A stretch of 49,662 bases of DNA from Pleurocapsa sp. CCALA 161. GTDB taxonomy: Bacteria; Cyanobacteriota; Cyanobacteriia; Cyanobacteriales; Xenococcaceae. The stretch covers positions 1 through 49,662 of the forward strand of contig NZ_PVWF01000029.1 in assembly GCF_003003995.1 (NCBI RefSeq), written 5' to 3'. The position numbers and the translations under genes were made by a program. The notes beneath the pieces were generated by a model, which worked only from the letters and a program-made list of their open reading frames with translations, was not told where the DNA came from and searched no databases. Of this stretch, positions 1 through 9,065 are shown piece by piece; the stretch's first letter is position 1; each line of letters begins with the position of its first letter.

Positions 1-77
1 GTAGTAGGTAGTAGGTAGTAGGTAGTAGGTAGTAGGTAGTAGGTAGTAGGTAGTAGGTAGTAGGTAGTAGGTAGTAG
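1..77. repeat. Heptanucleotide tandem repeat, 11 x GTAGTAG
   Basis: Eleven perfect copies of the 7-bp unit GTAGTAG run from the window edge to 6 bp before the glpK stop codon, so the true length is unknown. This matches the short tandemly repeated repetitive (STRR) heptamers described in cyanobacteria. Copy number of such tracts usually varies between strains. Confidence 0.95.
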
Positions 78-83
78 CATTCT

Positions 84-1577
84 TTATTCAATCCAATTCT
101 TAGCCCTGGCAACCGCTTTTGACCACATGGCAAAGTTTTCCTGTGCCTGGGCTTGTCCGATACCTGGCTCGATCTTTTCTACTTGGCGATCGCTAACTAA
201 TTTTTGATAGTCAGACCAAAAGTTAATAGTTAATCCTGCACCAAAGGCTGCTCCTTGAGCGGTAGCATCAAGCATTTTGGGGCGCTCTAAGGTCACTCCT
301 AAGACATCTGCCTGGAACTGAGTCAAAAAGTTATTTTGCGCCACTCCACCGTCAATTTTAAGCAGGGTCACAGGACAATCACTATCTTGATTAATAGCAT
401 CAACTACTTCCTTGACCTGATAGGCGATCGCTTCTAAAACTGCCCGTACCATATGTTCTCGTTTAACACCCCCTGTAATACCCATAAAAGCTCCCCTAGC
501 TTTCATATCCCAATGAGGCGCACCCAAACCACTAAGAGCGGGAACAAAGTAGACTCCATGGGTATTTTCTACCTGATTACATAAAGCCTCAGTTTCCGTT
601 GCATCGTTAATCAGCTGTAAGCCATCCCGTAGCCACTGAATCGAAGCTCCTGTTGTAAAGATTGCCCCTTCCAGGGCATAGTTAGTTTGCTCTTTAGTAC
701 TCCACGCCACTGTAGAAAGAAGCCGATGATGCGATCGCGTTATCGTTGTTCCTGTCTGCGCCACGATAAAACATCCCGTGCCATAAGTACATTTAACTAG
801 TCCAGGGCGATCTCCACCGTGGGCAAATAAAGCAGCCTGTTGATCGCCAAAGATTGCCGTAATCGGAATTTCAGCATTTAAGATATTGCGTTCGCTCTTG
901 CCAAATATACCCATACTGGGTTTAATTTCAGGCATAATCTGGCGAGGAATGTTAAATAATTCCAGTAAAGACTCATCCCAGTCTTGGGTATCGAGATTCA
1001 TTAACATAGTACGGCTGGCATTACTCACGTCTGTAGCGTGAACTTTTCTACCTGTTAAATTCCACAATGCCCAAGTGTCAATTGTTCCAGCCATGACGTT
1101 ATCCCAATTGGTATCAGGTTGATGCTCCTTAACCCAATCAATTAGCCAGCCTAACTTAGTCGCCGAAAAATAAGCATCTAAAACCAAACCTGTAGTTTGC
1201 TCGATCACTTCGGCTTTGCCTTGGGCTTTTAGGCGATCGCAGCGATCGGCAGTACGGCGATCCTGCCAGACAATTGCCTTATGCAATGGTTTTCCTGTGG
1301 TTTTATCCCAGAGTAAGCAGGTTTCTCGCTGTACCGTTAGACCAATTGCGGCAATTTCTTGAGGGTTTACTTTTTTCTCTGTAATCACCTGCTGCATACA
1401 GCTACTAACAGCTTGCCAAATCTCAGCTGCATCGTGTTCTAACCACCCTGGTTGGGGATAATATTGGGTTAATTCTTGATATGCCTGATCGACAACATTC
1501 CCTTGGCGATCGAATAAAATGGCTCGATTGCCTGTAGTACCAAGATCGAGAGCGAGAATATATTTACTATCGGTCAT
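84..1577 (-). CDS. glpK: Glycerol kinase
   Basis: ATP-dependent phosphorylation of glycerol to sn-glycerol 3-phosphate in the cytoplasm, linking glycerol to phospholipid and central metabolism. The 497-residue product has the FGGY-kinase fold. It shows the N-terminal phosphate loop LALDLGTTGNRAILFD, a GDQQAALFAHG segment carrying the likely catalytic Asp near residue 243, YGTGCFIV, and the C-terminal FGGY signature around DGGVAQNNFLTQFQ. Length is normal for GlpK. The frame can be extended to a TTG at 1589, but the ATG at 1577 (MTDSKYILALD) fits the family better. It stands alone, divergent from the ABC exporter, and ends 6 bp from the heptad repeat. Confidence 0.96.
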   Translation of the reverse strand: MTDSKYILALDLGTTGNRAILFDRQGNVVDQAYQELTQYYPQPGWLEHDAAEIWQAVSSCMQQVITEKKVNPQEIAAIGLTVQRETCLLWDKTTGKPLHKAIVWQDRRTADRCDRLKAQGKAEVIEQTTGLVLDAYFSATKLGWLIDWVKEHQPDTNWDNVMAGTIDTWALWNLTGRKVHATDVSNASRTMLMNLDTQDWDESLLELFNIPRQIMPEIKPSMGIFGKSERNILNAEIPITAIFGDQQAALFAHGGDRPGLVKCTYGTGCFIVAQTGTTITRSHHRLLSTVAWSTKEQTNYALEGAIFTTGASIQWLRDGLQLINDATETEALCNQVENTHGVYFVPALSGLGAPHWDMKARGAFMGITGGVKREHMVRAVLEAIAYQVKEVVDAINQDSDCPVTLLKIDGGVAQNNFLTQFQADVLGVTLERPKMLDATAQGAAFGAGLTINFWSDYQKLVSDRQVEKIEPGIGQAQAQENFAMWSKAVARAKNWIE

Positions 1578-1924
1578 AAGAAATACCAAAAGTCTGCTTA
1601 TTGTAGATTTACAGCAAAGTTATGGTTAAAAAACATTATCTTAAGTTTTTTTAGCAATCTTGACAAAAATGTTACATAAATACTTAATCAATTGATAATT
1701 CAGCCAAAAGGACTGAGAAACTTGTCACCTACTAGCAAAAATGATACATTAACCACTAGTAATTTCCATTTGTGAGTCTATTAAGTAGAATATTGCAGCC
1801 ATGAAGTAGTTCCTGCACCCCTCAAATATTTACTAGGTACAAAAAGACGCAGATATTAAAGGTATAACAGTTTGCTTTTGTGCCTAATTGCAGGACATAG
1901 TTTGAGTTTTAAAGTTTAAAACAA
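1578..1924. other. Divergent intergenic spacer glpK / ABC exporter
   Basis: An AT-rich 347-bp spacer that must hold the promoters for both flanking divergent genes. A TTGACA sequence near 1659 resembles a -35 box, but I see no well-spaced -10 to pair with it. No ORF, RNA gene or repeat is evident. Confidence 0.5.
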
Positions 1925-3736
1925 ATGCAATATTTCAATTTATTCGCTAAATATAGCCAAATTTTGCTACGTTCGTTGCCCTTGATCTGGCAATCTGCTC
2001 CCAAAGAAGTCGCGTTTATAACTTTTACTATGTTGGTAAGAGGTATCTTTCCTGGGTTCGGTATCTGGATTAATAAACAAATAGTTGACGCTGTAGCAGG
2101 TGGTCTAAACTCTCAGCAACTAGACAATTATCAGAGTTTATTTTCTCTAGTTATTGCTTGGGTAGGAGCAATTTTATTACAAAGTATTCTAGAGCCATTT
2201 TATGATGCTAGTTTGAGAAATACCACTGAAAAACTTACGGTACATATTAATCTACTAATTCTTAATAAAGCTAATAGCTTTGTTGATTTGATTTATTTTG
2301 AGGACGCTAATTTTTACAATGAAATTCAATTAATTGAAGAAGAAGTAAACCAACAACCCTTTAATCTAATTCTGTTTTTTGGTAATGGCTGTCAATATTT
2401 GCTCAATCTCGTGACAATGTTGGTTTTGCTATTTCCTCTTGGCTGGTGGATTCCTCTATTACTTTTAGCTACATCATTCCCCCAGGTTTATTTTACTTTT
2501 AAAATTCAATGGGATCTTTGGACAACAATGTCATCAAAAAGTCCTCAATCTCGTAGGATGAAATATTATTCTTCCGTACTTTTAACAGATACTTATGCCA
2601 AAGAAGTGCGTCTGTTTGGATTAGGTTCATTATTTAGGCAACGCTATCAAGAAGCTTTTGACGATAAATATCAAGCCATGCGTAAGATAAGAGGTAAAAA
2701 GGCTTTGAGCTTAAGTATCTGGGAAATTTTAAGTGCTGGGGGTAGCGCGATCGCCTTTTCTCGAGTAGTAGTACAAGCAGTAAATAAGCAGATTACCGCA
2801 GGAAATATCTTGCTATTTATTCAAGCTTTAAATTCGATTCAAACCAGCTTGCAGGTTTTGGTTTCAGAATTTTTGGGTTTGCAAGAAGCTCTAATATTTA
2901 TGGAGCGTGTGTTTAAGTTTTTAGACAGCAAGCCAACGATGGATCTTACTGTCAGTAATAAAAATATTCCCAACCCAATCGCCTCAGCAATTGTCTTTGA
3001 TAATGTATCTTTTGCTTACCCCGATGGCAGGCTGGCATTAGAGGGGGTTTCTTTTTCCCTCAAAGCAGGTGAAACATTAGCTTTAGTGGGGGAAAATGGT
3101 GCAGGAAAAACCACCATCATTAAACTTTTAGCTCGACTTTACGATCCTAGTGCAGGCAGAATTTTAGTAGATGGGATCGACCTCAAACAGCTAGATATAG
3201 ATCGGTGGCGACAACAAATAGCAGTAGTGTTTCAAGATTTCTGTCACTATAGTTTAACTGTCGGCGAAAATATTGCCTTGGGAAATTTAACCGCCATAGA
3301 TAAATTAGATCACCTAAAATTGGCAGCAACAAAAGCGGGAATTGCCGAAAAGATAGAGCGCCTAGAACACCAATACCAAACCTTGTTAGGTAAACAATTT
3401 GATGGGACAGAACTTTCTGGAGGAGAATGGCAAAAAATTGCGATCGCCAGAGCCTTTATCCGCGAACAACAAGCACAGCTATTAGTCTTAGATGAACCGA
3501 CGGCAGCTTTAGATCCTCGCAGCGAATACGAAATCTACAGCCGTTTCTCAGAATTAGTCAAAGGTAAGACAGCGATTTTAGTTACTCATCGCCTTGCGTC
3601 TGTTTCTATGTGCGATCAAATTATAGTTCTCAAAGCAGGTAAACTCATAGAACAAGGAACTCACGAGACATTGTTACAGCAGCAAAAAGAATATGCTTAT
3701 CTTTGGCAAATGCAAGCTCAAGCTTATCAAATTTAG
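1925..3736 (+). CDS. ABC exporter half-transporter (membrane plus ATPase)
   Basis: A 603-residue ABC exporter protein that probably works as a dimer in the cytoplasmic or thylakoid membrane. The N-terminal ~330 residues contain several hydrophobic helices of an ABC transmembrane domain. The ATPase domain follows, with Walker A GENGAGKTT near residue 388, signature LSGGEWQ near 496, Walker B LLVLDEP near 519 and the H-loop in LVTHRLAS. The membrane domain has no recognisable substrate signature, so lipid, peptide and drug are all possible cargo. No partner ABC gene lies beside it. In several cyanobacteria an ABC transporter gene lies near the psbX/ycf66 cluster, as here. There is no clear Shine-Dalgarno before the ATG. 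Confidence 0.9.
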   Translation: MQYFNLFAKYSQILLRSLPLIWQSAPKEVAFITFTMLVRGIFPGFGIWINKQIVDAVAGGLNSQQLDNYQSLFSLVIAWVGAILLQSILEPFYDASLRNTTEKLTVHINLLILNKANSFVDLIYFEDANFYNEIQLIEEEVNQQPFNLILFFGNGCQYLLNLVTMLVLLFPLGWWIPLLLLATSFPQVYFTFKIQWDLWTTMSSKSPQSRRMKYYSSVLLTDTYAKEVRLFGLGSLFRQRYQEAFDDKYQAMRKIRGKKALSLSIWEILSAGGSAIAFSRVVVQAVNKQITAGNILLFIQALNSIQTSLQVLVSEFLGLQEALIFMERVFKFLDSKPTMDLTVSNKNIPNPIASAIVFDNVSFAYPDGRLALEGVSFSLKAGETLALVGENGAGKTTIIKLLARLYDPSAGRILVDGIDLKQLDIDRWRQQIAVVFQDFCHYSLTVGENIALGNLTAIDKLDHLKLAATKAGIAEKIERLEHQYQTLLGKQFDGTELSGGEWQKIAIARAFIREQQAQLLVLDEPTAALDPRSEYEIYSRFSELVKGKTAILVTHRLASVSMCDQIIVLKAGKLIEQGTHETLLQQQKEYAYLWQMQAQAYQI

Positions 3737-3821
3737 CTGCAATTGAGCGAAAATTTAAAGCGATCGTTTTTATTAGGGTGTCTAAGTAGATAGTATATCC
3801 ATACTTTGTGTTGTGCTTTAA

Positions 3822-4976
3822 TTAGTCGTAGTTGTTGTTGAAATTGATTGGTGTGCGACGTTGAGGTGAGTCATTATAGTCGTCATAATCATCTTGCTCA
3901 GAGTCACTATTTTCTGAATCATAGTCATTATCGTAATCATCCTGTGCAGAGTCATCGTAATCATCGTCTGCATAATCAGTTCCTCCGTTGTCTAGAGGCT
4001 GATAATCGACAACATAATCTCCAGGAATCGGCTTTTGCTCATCATCATAACTTCTTCCTATGTCAGAATCATTGTAATTATCCCCTGCATCATTCTCAGG
4101 GTAATCCTCGTCTGGTTCATAGCTTCTACCTAAATCCGCTGGGTTTGGTCTGCGTCTAGGTTCAGTGGGGGGAGTATAGCTTTCACGAACAGGTTTGCGA
4201 TCGCGTTCATCGTAACTATCTACAGCAGGGTTCGTGGGACGACGAGGACGGGAAGCAGGTTTAGGAACATCATCCCACTCATCATAGGCATCTCTAGCGG
4301 TTGCCGCAGGACGACGACGGGGAGAACGACTATTAGGTTCTTCGTTGCCATAACGATCGCGTAGCGGACGCGAAGTTTCATCGCGAGGTGTACCAGTAGG
4401 ATAATCTCCTTGAATGTCTCTGGCTACAGAATCTCTATTTTCAGGACGGCTACGAGGTGATCTACGTCTAGGTGCTTCATCCCTCAGATCTGCTGCTGGT
4501 GCAGTTCTAGTTCGGCTGGCAGGACGACGATTAGAGCGAGGTGTTGGATCGTCGTAGCCTCTTAATCTAGGACTGCTGTAGTTAGGCTCGGCCCCTTCAT
4601 AAACATTATCATAAGGGTCGATTTTATCTAATTCCGCCTCAGTATAGACTCTAGTGCGACTCACAGGGCGATCGCGATCCACAGTGGCTGTGTTGCGTCT
4701 AGCTTGTTCCGTTGCTACACCGCGCATTCTCACACTCTCAAAAGCAAAGAAAACTGCTGTACCCGCTAGCAAAAATTGGCTAAATTGTAAAATCGGGTCG
4801 AGTCGCCAACCATTAAAAATTAAAATAACGCCACATAATAAACCTACAGCAGCAAAGAAGATATCATAATCCCTTGCCAACTCTGGGCGAATTGAGCGCA
4901 GGAAGAATAAACCTGCCCCTGCTATTGCTAAAAACAGACCCAAAATAAAAGCTGGGCCGCCCCCTAAATTGACCAT
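3822..4976 (-). CDS. Ycf66 family protein with long disordered tail
   Basis: The first ~95 residues are hydrophobic (ILGLFLAIAGAGLFFL, DYDIFFAAVGLLCGVILIF, FLLAGTAVFFAF) and match the conserved Ycf66 membrane domain of cyanobacteria and some plastids; its function is unknown. The remaining ~290 residues are low complexity: first Arg/Pro rich with repeated RRRP-type runs, then very rich in Asp, Tyr and Asn near the C terminus. This looks intrinsically disordered. It lies downstream of psbX on the same strand, a common cyanobacterial arrangement. A perfect 12-bp palindrome, GGTAATATTACC at 5150-5161, sits between the two genes. Long ORFs on the opposite strand here are shadows of the biased composition. 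Confidence 0.88.
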   Translation of the reverse strand: MVNLGGGPAFILGLFLAIAGAGLFFLRSIRPELARDYDIFFAAVGLLCGVILIFNGWRLDPILQFSQFLLAGTAVFFAFESVRMRGVATEQARRNTATVDRDRPVSRTRVYTEAELDKIDPYDNVYEGAEPNYSSPRLRGYDDPTPRSNRRPASRTRTAPAADLRDEAPRRRSPRSRPENRDSVARDIQGDYPTGTPRDETSRPLRDRYGNEEPNSRSPRRRPAATARDAYDEWDDVPKPASRPRRPTNPAVDSYDERDRKPVRESYTPPTEPRRRPNPADLGRSYEPDEDYPENDAGDNYNDSDIGRSYDDEQKPIPGDYVVDYQPLDNGGTDYADDDYDDSAQDDYDNDYDSENSDSEQDDYDDYNDSPQRRTPINFNNNYD

Positions 4977-5232
4977 GAATACTCTCCCAATCTAAATTCT
5001 CTTGGTTTTAATTAACACCTATTCTATCCATACCTAATCTTAAGTAGTGTATCTTCTCTGATTACCCAATCTCTTTTGGCATTAAATTGGGACGTTAAAA
5101 CTAGTTTCTAAAACTAAAATTCCAACTTAAAATACAACGGCGAAACCTTGGTAATATTACCTTTTCTCTAATTTAGAGATGATTCCGCCGTCTAATTGCT
5201 TATGTTTTGGTAGCTAGAATCAGCCAGCTAGT

Positions 5233-5352
5233 TTATCCCCGTTCGATTTTATCGCTTTGACTCAGGACGATTAAAGCAATGGTTGCGGGAATAACTACGA
5301 TTACTGCACCCAAACCGATACTTAAAAGAAAATTGAATAGAGAAGGGGTCAT
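5233..5352 (-). CDS. psbX: Photosystem II protein PsbX
   Basis: A 39-residue ORF beginning MTPSLFNFLLSIGLGAVIV and ending SQSDKIERG. This is a close match to the cyanobacterial PsbX pattern: MTPSL start, one hydrophobic helix with an IPATIALI segment, then a short charged SQxDKIxR tail. PsbX is a single-helix low-molecular-weight subunit of photosystem II in the thylakoid membrane, near the quinone-binding side. Position supports the call: upstream of ycf66 on the same strand and next to the divergent yggT. The gene is too short for many gene finders. Confidence 0.95.
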   Translation of the reverse strand: MTPSLFNFLLSIGLGAVIVVIPATIALIVLSQSDKIERG

Positions 5353-5592
5353 AATTTTTTATCCTGACTATATTTTGGTTTTAACTTTAATAGTTAATAG
5401 TTTACGTTCTTTTATAATTCTAAAAGTTTTTTAACCAAAACTAAAGTTTATTATGATGTTGGCTGTTCGATTATTTTTATTGGATTTATTTTGCCTTAAA
5501 GGCATCGAGGTTCTCAAACAACAGTACAATACATAATATATATTTACATTAAGTAATCTTTATCTCTGGCATTTAACATTTAGTTTGAGATT

Positions 5593-5880
5593 ATGAATTC
5601 AACTATCACCACCCTCGGCCTTAGCTTGCTATTAGGATTAATGACAATTTTGTTTATTTTTAGAATTGTCCTTACTTGGTATCCTCAAGCAGAGCTAGGC
5701 AAGTTTCCGTTTAGTCTAGTGGTTTGGCCAACTGAGCCTTTTCTTCAGCCTCTACGTAAGCTAGTTGCGCCGATTGGGGGAGTTGATATTACACCAATTA
5801 TTTTAGTTGGGGTGTGTACTCTGCTGAGAGAAATTTTAGTTGGTCAGCAAGGATTGATTACTATGGCTCTAAATCATTAG
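5593..5880 (+). CDS. YggT/Ycf19 family membrane protein
   Basis: A 95-residue protein with an N-terminal hydrophobic helix (TTLGLSLLLGLMTILFIFRI), the family motif RIVLTWYPQ, the central FLQPLRKLVAPIGGVDITPI and a second C-terminal helix. This is the standard YggT/Ycf19 pattern. In cyanobacteria and plastids these proteins sit in membranes and have been linked to thylakoid or nucleoid organisation; the molecular activity is not settled. It is divergent from psbX and close to accC, as in other cyanobacteria. Confidence 0.92.
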   Translation: MNSTITTLGLSLLLGLMTILFIFRIVLTWYPQAELGKFPFSLVVWPTEPFLQPLRKLVAPIGGVDITPIILVGVCTLLREILVGQQGLITMALNH

Positions 5881-6074
5881 ACTTTACCGACAAAGCGATC
5901 TTAGAGTGTGAGCTACAGTTCCACAATCAATCAACCGTTCGTTACTGTAGGGTAATCGCATCAAACAGAAAAGTAGTTTTGTATAAGTCGAGATACTATA
6001 GGCTTGTTTAGTATACGCATTTTCCCTTGGGCGATCGCCAATATTTAGACATTAAGATAATTAATATTTAATAT

Positions 6075-6437
6075 TTATCTCATTGATTGAGTTGAGATTT
6101 TTTTAATTTTTATTAATTGAGAGAAGACAAAAGACCAAAATCGATCATGAATGGGCATTGTTCCGTAGAATACAGCCATCGCCAGACTAAATCTGTTGAG
6201 TTGAGCAGTAGTTGTGGAAGTATCCCAAATAGCTAAGACAAAGGTTGTTGCACCATTAATAATTGAATATGTAAAACTTAGATAAAAAAACTTATTGATT
6301 AACTTTTTTAAACTAACTGTCTGTTGTTCTGTCCTAATTTTTTTTAAAAAGTGTTCCAGAGCAAAATTAAATGAGCCAGCAATAAAGCCACAAATCATTG
6401 CTACTAATGTAATTCGATTTAGCTCGATTAATATCAT
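6075..6437 (-). CDS. Hypothetical membrane protein
   Basis: Not recognised. The 120-residue product has about three hydrophobic stretches (ITLVAMICGFIAGSFNFAL, FFYLSFTYSIINGATTFVLAIW, FSLAMAVFYGTMPI) joined by basic segments (LKKIRTEQQ) and a Lys/Ser tail. ATG start with no strong Shine-Dalgarno. It follows accC on the same strand with a ~110-bp gap. Base composition is more AT rich than its neighbours. Confidence 0.6.
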   Translation of the reverse strand: MILIELNRITLVAMICGFIAGSFNFALEHFLKKIRTEQQTVSLKKLINKFFYLSFTYSIINGATTFVLAIWDTSTTTAQLNRFSLAMAVFYGTMPIHDRFWSFVFSQLIKIKKISTQSMR

Positions 6438-6548
6438 ATACCTTGCAACTTACTACAGAATACTTCATTTGTGTCTTATAAATTGAATTACATAACCTAC
6501 AAACATAGTTAGCGATCTCATTTGGATTGATCTCATTTTAGTGATTGA

Positions 6549-7904
6549 TTATGAAATCGCATCACTAAGATGCTCGGCAATGAAATTGGTGTAAATTTCT
6601 CCTTTAACAAAGGCGGGAGTTTCTAAAATTCGCTGATGAAACTCAATGGTAGTAGGAACTCCTGTAATCGCGCATTCTCTTAAAGCTCGTCGCATCCGCT
6701 TAATTGCTACATCACGGTTTTCACCCCAGACAATTAGTTTGCCAATCAAAGAGTCATAATACGGAGGAATCTCATAATCAGTATAAACATGAGAATCCAT
6801 TCTTACTCCTGGTCCTCCTGGCGGTAAATAGGCACTAATGCGTCCAGGTTGGGGACGGAAATTGTGCTTAGGATCTTCAGCATTAATTCGACATTCGATC
6901 GCGTGACCACGAAGTTCCACTTGCTCTTGGGTAAATCTTAGTTTTTCTCCTTGAGCCACCCGAATTTGTTCGGCAATCAAGTCTATGCCTGTGACCATTT
7001 CGGTTACAGGGTGTTCTACCTGAATACGGGTATTCATTTCCATAAAGTAAAAATCCCCCGATTTGTCGAGCAGAAACTCAATTGTCCCTGCACCAACGTA
7101 ATTAATTGATTTAGCTGCTCTAACCGCAGCGTCTCCCATTTTCTGGCGTAGTTTCGCGCTTAATACCGCGCTGGGGGCTTCTTCCAAGAGTTTCTGGTGA
7201 CGACGCTGAATCGAACAGTCTCGCTCTCCCAGATGAACGACATTACCGTGACTGTCAGCCAGAATTTGAAACTCAATGTGTCGCGGATTTTCGACAAACT
7301 TCTCTAAATAAACCCCGCCGTTACCAAAAGCAGCCTCCGCCTCACCCTGAGCAGCCTGAAACATTCTAACTAGCTCCGCTTCTTCTCGTACCAAGCGCAT
7401 TCCTCGACCACCACCGCCTGCGGTAGCTTTAATCATCACAGGATAACCAATTTGAGAGGCGATCGCTTTAGCTTCTGACTCATCCCGTAGTAGACCATTA
7501 CTACCAGGGACAGTAGGTACTTTTGCCTGCTGCATCGTTTTCTTGGCGGTCGATTTATCCCCCATCGCCAACATCGCTTCTTTTGAGGGACCGATAAAAG
7601 TTAGCTGGTGATCGTTGCAAATTTCCACAAAGCGAGCATTTTCTGCCAGAAAGCCATAGCCAGGATGAATCGCCGTGGCATTACGAGTTAAAGCAGCAGC
7701 AATAATATTGGGAATGTTGAGATAGCTTTTACCCGATGGAGGAGGTCCAATACAGACACTTTCATCGGCCAACTGAACGTGAAGAGCTTGGCGATCGATA
7801 GTAGAGTGTACGGCTACAGTAGCAATGCCCATTTCAGCACAGGTGTGTAAAATACGTAGAGCAATCTCTCCTCGATTGGCGATCAGAATTTTGTCAAACT
7901 GCAT
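6549..7904 (-). CDS. accC: Acetyl-CoA carboxylase, biotin carboxylase subunit
   Basis: ATP-dependent carboxylation of biotin on the BCCP carrier, the first half-reaction of malonyl-CoA synthesis for fatty acids. At 451 residues it is full length. Motifs in order: N-terminal [25 protein letters not shown] (ATP-grasp glycine loop), [19 protein letters not shown], and [18 protein letters not shown] with metal- and bicarbonate-contacting residues. It is cytoplasmic and partners with AccA, AccB and AccD, none of which is in this window. It lies next to yggT and psbX, a conserved cyanobacterial cluster. Confidence 0.97.
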   Translation of the reverse strand: MQFDKILIANRGEIALRILHTCAEMGIATVAVHSTIDRQALHVQLADESVCIGPPPSGKSYLNIPNIIAAALTRNATAIHPGYGFLAENARFVEICNDHQLTFIGPSKEAMLAMGDKSTAKKTMQQAKVPTVPGSNGLLRDESEAKAIASQIGYPVMIKATAGGGGRGMRLVREEAELVRMFQAAQGEAEAAFGNGGVYLEKFVENPRHIEFQILADSHGNVVHLGERDCSIQRRHQKLLEEAPSAVLSAKLRQKMGDAAVRAAKSINYVGAGTIEFLLDKSGDFYFMEMNTRIQVEHPVTEMVTGIDLIAEQIRVAQGEKLRFTQEQVELRGHAIECRINAEDPKHNFRPQPGRISAYLPPGGPGVRMDSHVYTDYEIPPYYDSLIGKLIVWGENRDVAIKRMRRALRECAITGVPTTIEFHQRILETPAFVKGEIYTNFIAEHLSDAIS

Positions 7905-7970
7905 TCTTTGAGTAGGTAACTAGAGTCATATCTTAGAATAGAGCCTTTTTGGGTACTAAAAAAGCCAAGC

Positions 7971-8210
7971 TTAAGTATCGCTCAATTCTGAGGGCGGACG
8001 ATCGTCACTCCAGCCCCACCAAGCAGTACCACAGTTACACTGATAAAACTCTTGATATTTGCGTTTATTAGCGACGCTTACAGGAGCGCGACGATTTAAC
8101 CAAACACTTTGTGCCTTTGCTGGTACTGCTTGACAATTGGGACAACAAAAATTGAGGGCATGACCTGCGGATTTTGTCCATTCTGGTGGAACTAAGGCAA
8201 AAGCATCCAT
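7971..8210 (-). CDS. Small zinc-ribbon-like protein, function unknown
   Basis: A 79-residue soluble protein with two Cys pairs, FCCPNC near residue 23 and QCNCG near residue 58, spaced as in a zinc ribbon. It also has a Trp-rich GTAWWGWSDDRP segment and a conserved-looking MDAFALVPPEW N terminus. I cannot assign a function. It sits 66 bp upstream of accC on the same strand and may be co-transcribed with it. ATG start. Confidence 0.7.
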   Translation of the reverse strand: MDAFALVPPEWTKSAGHALNFCCPNCQAVPAKAQSVWLNRRAPVSVANKRKYQEFYQCNCGTAWWGWSDDRPPSELSDT

Positions 8211-8316
8211 AAAGCTGGTTCAAGATTATGTAAGAGATATGTAGGGTAACTTATCTAGCTTAAGTGTAGAAATAAGTTATGGTTTACTCGTATTATTGTA
8301 CTTTGCTTTAATCAAA

Positions 8317-8337
8317 AAGCTTTAAGCTCTAAGCTTT
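8317..8337. repeat. Short degenerate heptad repeat (AAGCTTT-like x 3)
   Basis: Three adjacent 7-bp units, AAGCTTT, AAGCTCT and AAGCTTT, in the spacer before the flavin reductase gene. It is short and could be chance, but it shares the 7-bp period of the other tracts in the window. Confidence 0.35.
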
Positions 8338-8488
8338 CAGATGAACCACCTGCGATCGCCTAATGTTTGTTAGTTTTGAGCATTTACTATCTGAAGAACA
8401 ATATAAATCCGCTTGAAACGTTTTTGCTTTGACTTAAAAGTATTTTTTGTCCACCTTCATGTCAGCACTGATATATTTTGTTACTCAA

Positions 8489-9013
8489 ATGAAAAATCTG
8501 CAAATCTTAGCTATCTCAGGTAGTTTGAGAGCCAAATCGTCTAATACGGCTGTTTTACAGGCTGCCAGTATTTTAGCTCCAAAGGAAATAGAAATTATTC
8601 TTTACTCTGGACTGGCAAACTTACCACACTTCAATCCAGATTTAGATTGTGAGCCTTTACCCGATGCAGTGATTTCTCTGCGTCAACAAATCAAATCTAG
8701 TGACGCAATTATGATCTCTAGTCCAGAGTATGCTCATGGTGTTCCTGGTTCATGCAAAAATGCTCTTGACTGGCTAGTAAGCAGCACCGAATTTCCTGGC
8801 AAACTCGTAGCGTTAATTAATACAAATCCCAGGGCGACTATTGCTTTGAGTTCTCTTAGAGAAATATTAGTCACCATGTCGGCTCAAATTGTTGAACCAG
8901 CTAACCTAACTCTCAACCTTGCAGGTAGAGGTTTAAATACAGAGGGAATTGTCGCAGATGAAGAATTATCAAAGTCTCTAGGCAAGGCGATCCGAAGGCT
9001 GGGCGAAGCCTAA
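8489..9013 (+). CDS. NADPH-dependent FMN reductase family (flavodoxin-like)
   Basis: A 174-residue flavodoxin-fold oxidoreductase. LQILAISGSLRAKSSNT gives the FMN phosphate-binding loop near the N terminus, and ISSPEYAHGVPGSCKNALDW is the typical flavin ring-binding region of this family. Likely role: NAD(P)H-dependent reduction of flavin, quinone or azo compounds in the cytoplasm; the substrate cannot be read from sequence. The frame is open further upstream (TTG 8447, ATG 8459). The ATG at 8489 puts the start a few residues before the first beta strand, which fits the family best. It converges with the chemoreceptor gene. Confidence 0.85.
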   Translation: MKNLQILAISGSLRAKSSNTAVLQAASILAPKEIEIILYSGLANLPHFNPDLDCEPLPDAVISLRQQIKSSDAIMISSPEYAHGVPGSCKNALDWLVSSTEFPGKLVALINTNPRATIALSSLREILVTMSAQIVEPANLTLNLAGRGLNTEGIVADEELSKSLGKAIRRLGEA

Positions 9014-9065
9014 TCGCTCTGTTGGCGGAAGCTATAGTTGAGATTAATTATAGAGTAGCTTTGGT

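Noticed and set aside
3848-4159. 103-codon plus-strand ORF across the Ycf66 tail
   Set aside because: Rich in His, Asn and Ser because it mirrors the Asp/Asn/Tyr-rich tail codons of the real gene on the other strand.
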